Below, one piece after another: positions 63,846 to 64,000 of a stretch of 64,000 bases of DNA. How positions within the stretch are numbered: the first letter of the stretch is position 1; every line of letters starts with the position of its first letter. The DNA lies in NCBI GenBank assembly GCA_947630045.1, contig CANRGC010000002.1, forward strand, positions 62,001-126,000, in the 5' to 3' direction. The notes beneath the pieces are model-generated. The model saw nothing but the letters and a program-made list of their open reading frames with translations. It ran no database searches and was not told the DNA's origin. Source of the stretch: Candidatus Gastranaerophilales bacterium. GTDB taxonomy: Bacteria; Cyanobacteriota; Vampirovibrionia; Gastranaerophilales; Gastranaerophilaceae. A program made the translations under genes and the position numbers.

Positions 63846-64000
63846 TTAATCTTTTAATCCTAACTCATCTTCTATGTTATCGAATGCTTCAAGCTGTTTT
63901 TTCTTTAAGTTGTGTACAACAGCATCTACAAGCAAATTGTAAGATTTTGATTTTTCTATATCCGGCCCGAATTCTTTTTTAAGGCTTTCTTTGACCATAT
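63846..64000 (-). CDS. C-terminal fragment of a minus-strand gene (possibly trigger factor)
   Basis: The frame is open from the edge to TAA at 63848-63846, about 50 residues, containing 'SLKKEFGPDIEKSKSYNLLV' and 'DAVVHNLKKKQLEAFDNIED'. The helical segment followed by a charged tail recalls the end of trigger factor, but the piece is too short to be sure. An in-frame ATG at 63998 may be internal or the true start of a small protein. Confidence 0.35.
   Translation of the reverse strand, partial: MVKESLKKEFGPDIEKSKSYNLLVDAVVHNLKKKQLEAFDNIEDELGLKD

Overview
The window is AT-rich bacterial chromosome and is densely coded on both strands. It most resembles a gut member of the Vampirovibrionia/Melainabacteria, probably Candidatus Gastranaerophilales. 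The evidence is inference from gene content: paired type IV pilin-like proteins with a KKAFTLxE leader; atpD-atpC standing apart from the other F1Fo genes, as in the cyanobacterial lineage; an anaerobic lifestyle (class III ribonucleotide reductase nrdD-nrdG, rubredoxin plus reverse rubrerythrin, ADP-forming acyl-CoA synthetase); and several unrelated proteins that share a short N-terminal F-x-G or F-G motif. No 16S rRNA or other direct taxonomic marker is present.

Layout. 1-4.6 kb: a partial soluble protein with a FlhA C-terminal-like domain, divergent from queD-uppP; an XRE regulator; two tandem pilin-like genes. 4.8-8.6 kb: a UshA-type 5'-nucleotidase, a DtxR-like regulator, a PQ-loop membrane protein and ilvE. 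8.7-23.9 kb: a long minus-strand block, pnp > lipoprotein > TadE-like > TadG-like > polA > small exported protein > priA > double UvrD-like helicase > RecB-type nuclease, then lysS. Junctions from pnp to the nuclease overlap, abut or are 1 nt apart. 24-34 kb: a degenerate hybrid-cluster-protein homologue, a 938-residue protein of unknown function, smpB, nrdDG and a GH38 alpha-mannosidase. 34-40 kb: small and lineage-specific genes, tRNA-Gly(CCC), a decayed mobile island (toxin-like nuclease domains, an HExxH protein, the C-terminus of a serine recombinase) and tRNA-His(GTG). 40-46 kb: trxB, a zinc-type alcohol dehydrogenase, an HD-GYP response regulator, a LuxR-type HTH protein, miaA and a membrane protein. 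46-55 kb: a large nucleotidyltransferase, a GT41 (O-GlcNAc-transferase-like) protein, a radical SAM protein, the acyl-CoA synthetase, lineage-specific proteins and tRNA-Glu(TTC). 55-64 kb: an MFS sugar porter, a DUF475/TerC-like membrane protein, pcrA/uvrD, a DprA-like Rossmann protein, atpDC, rubredoxin, reverse rubrerythrin and a gene fragment at the edge.

How it fits together. The pnp-to-nuclease block joins RNA turnover, DNA polymerase I, replication restart (PriA) and a probable AddAB/RecBCD-like end-processing machine: a dead plus a live helicase in one chain, and a separate nuclease. A lipoprotein and two TadE/TadG-like membrane proteins sit unexpectedly inside it. The GT41 enzyme, the nucleotidyltransferase, the GH38 mannosidase and the sugar porter point to active carbohydrate handling. 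Points most worth following up: the helicase/nuclease pair, the orphan FlhA-C-like protein, the hybrid-cluster protein that has lost its cluster ligands, the recurrent F-x-G N-terminal motif, and a 22-codon reading frame with a good ribosome binding site directly before nrdD.
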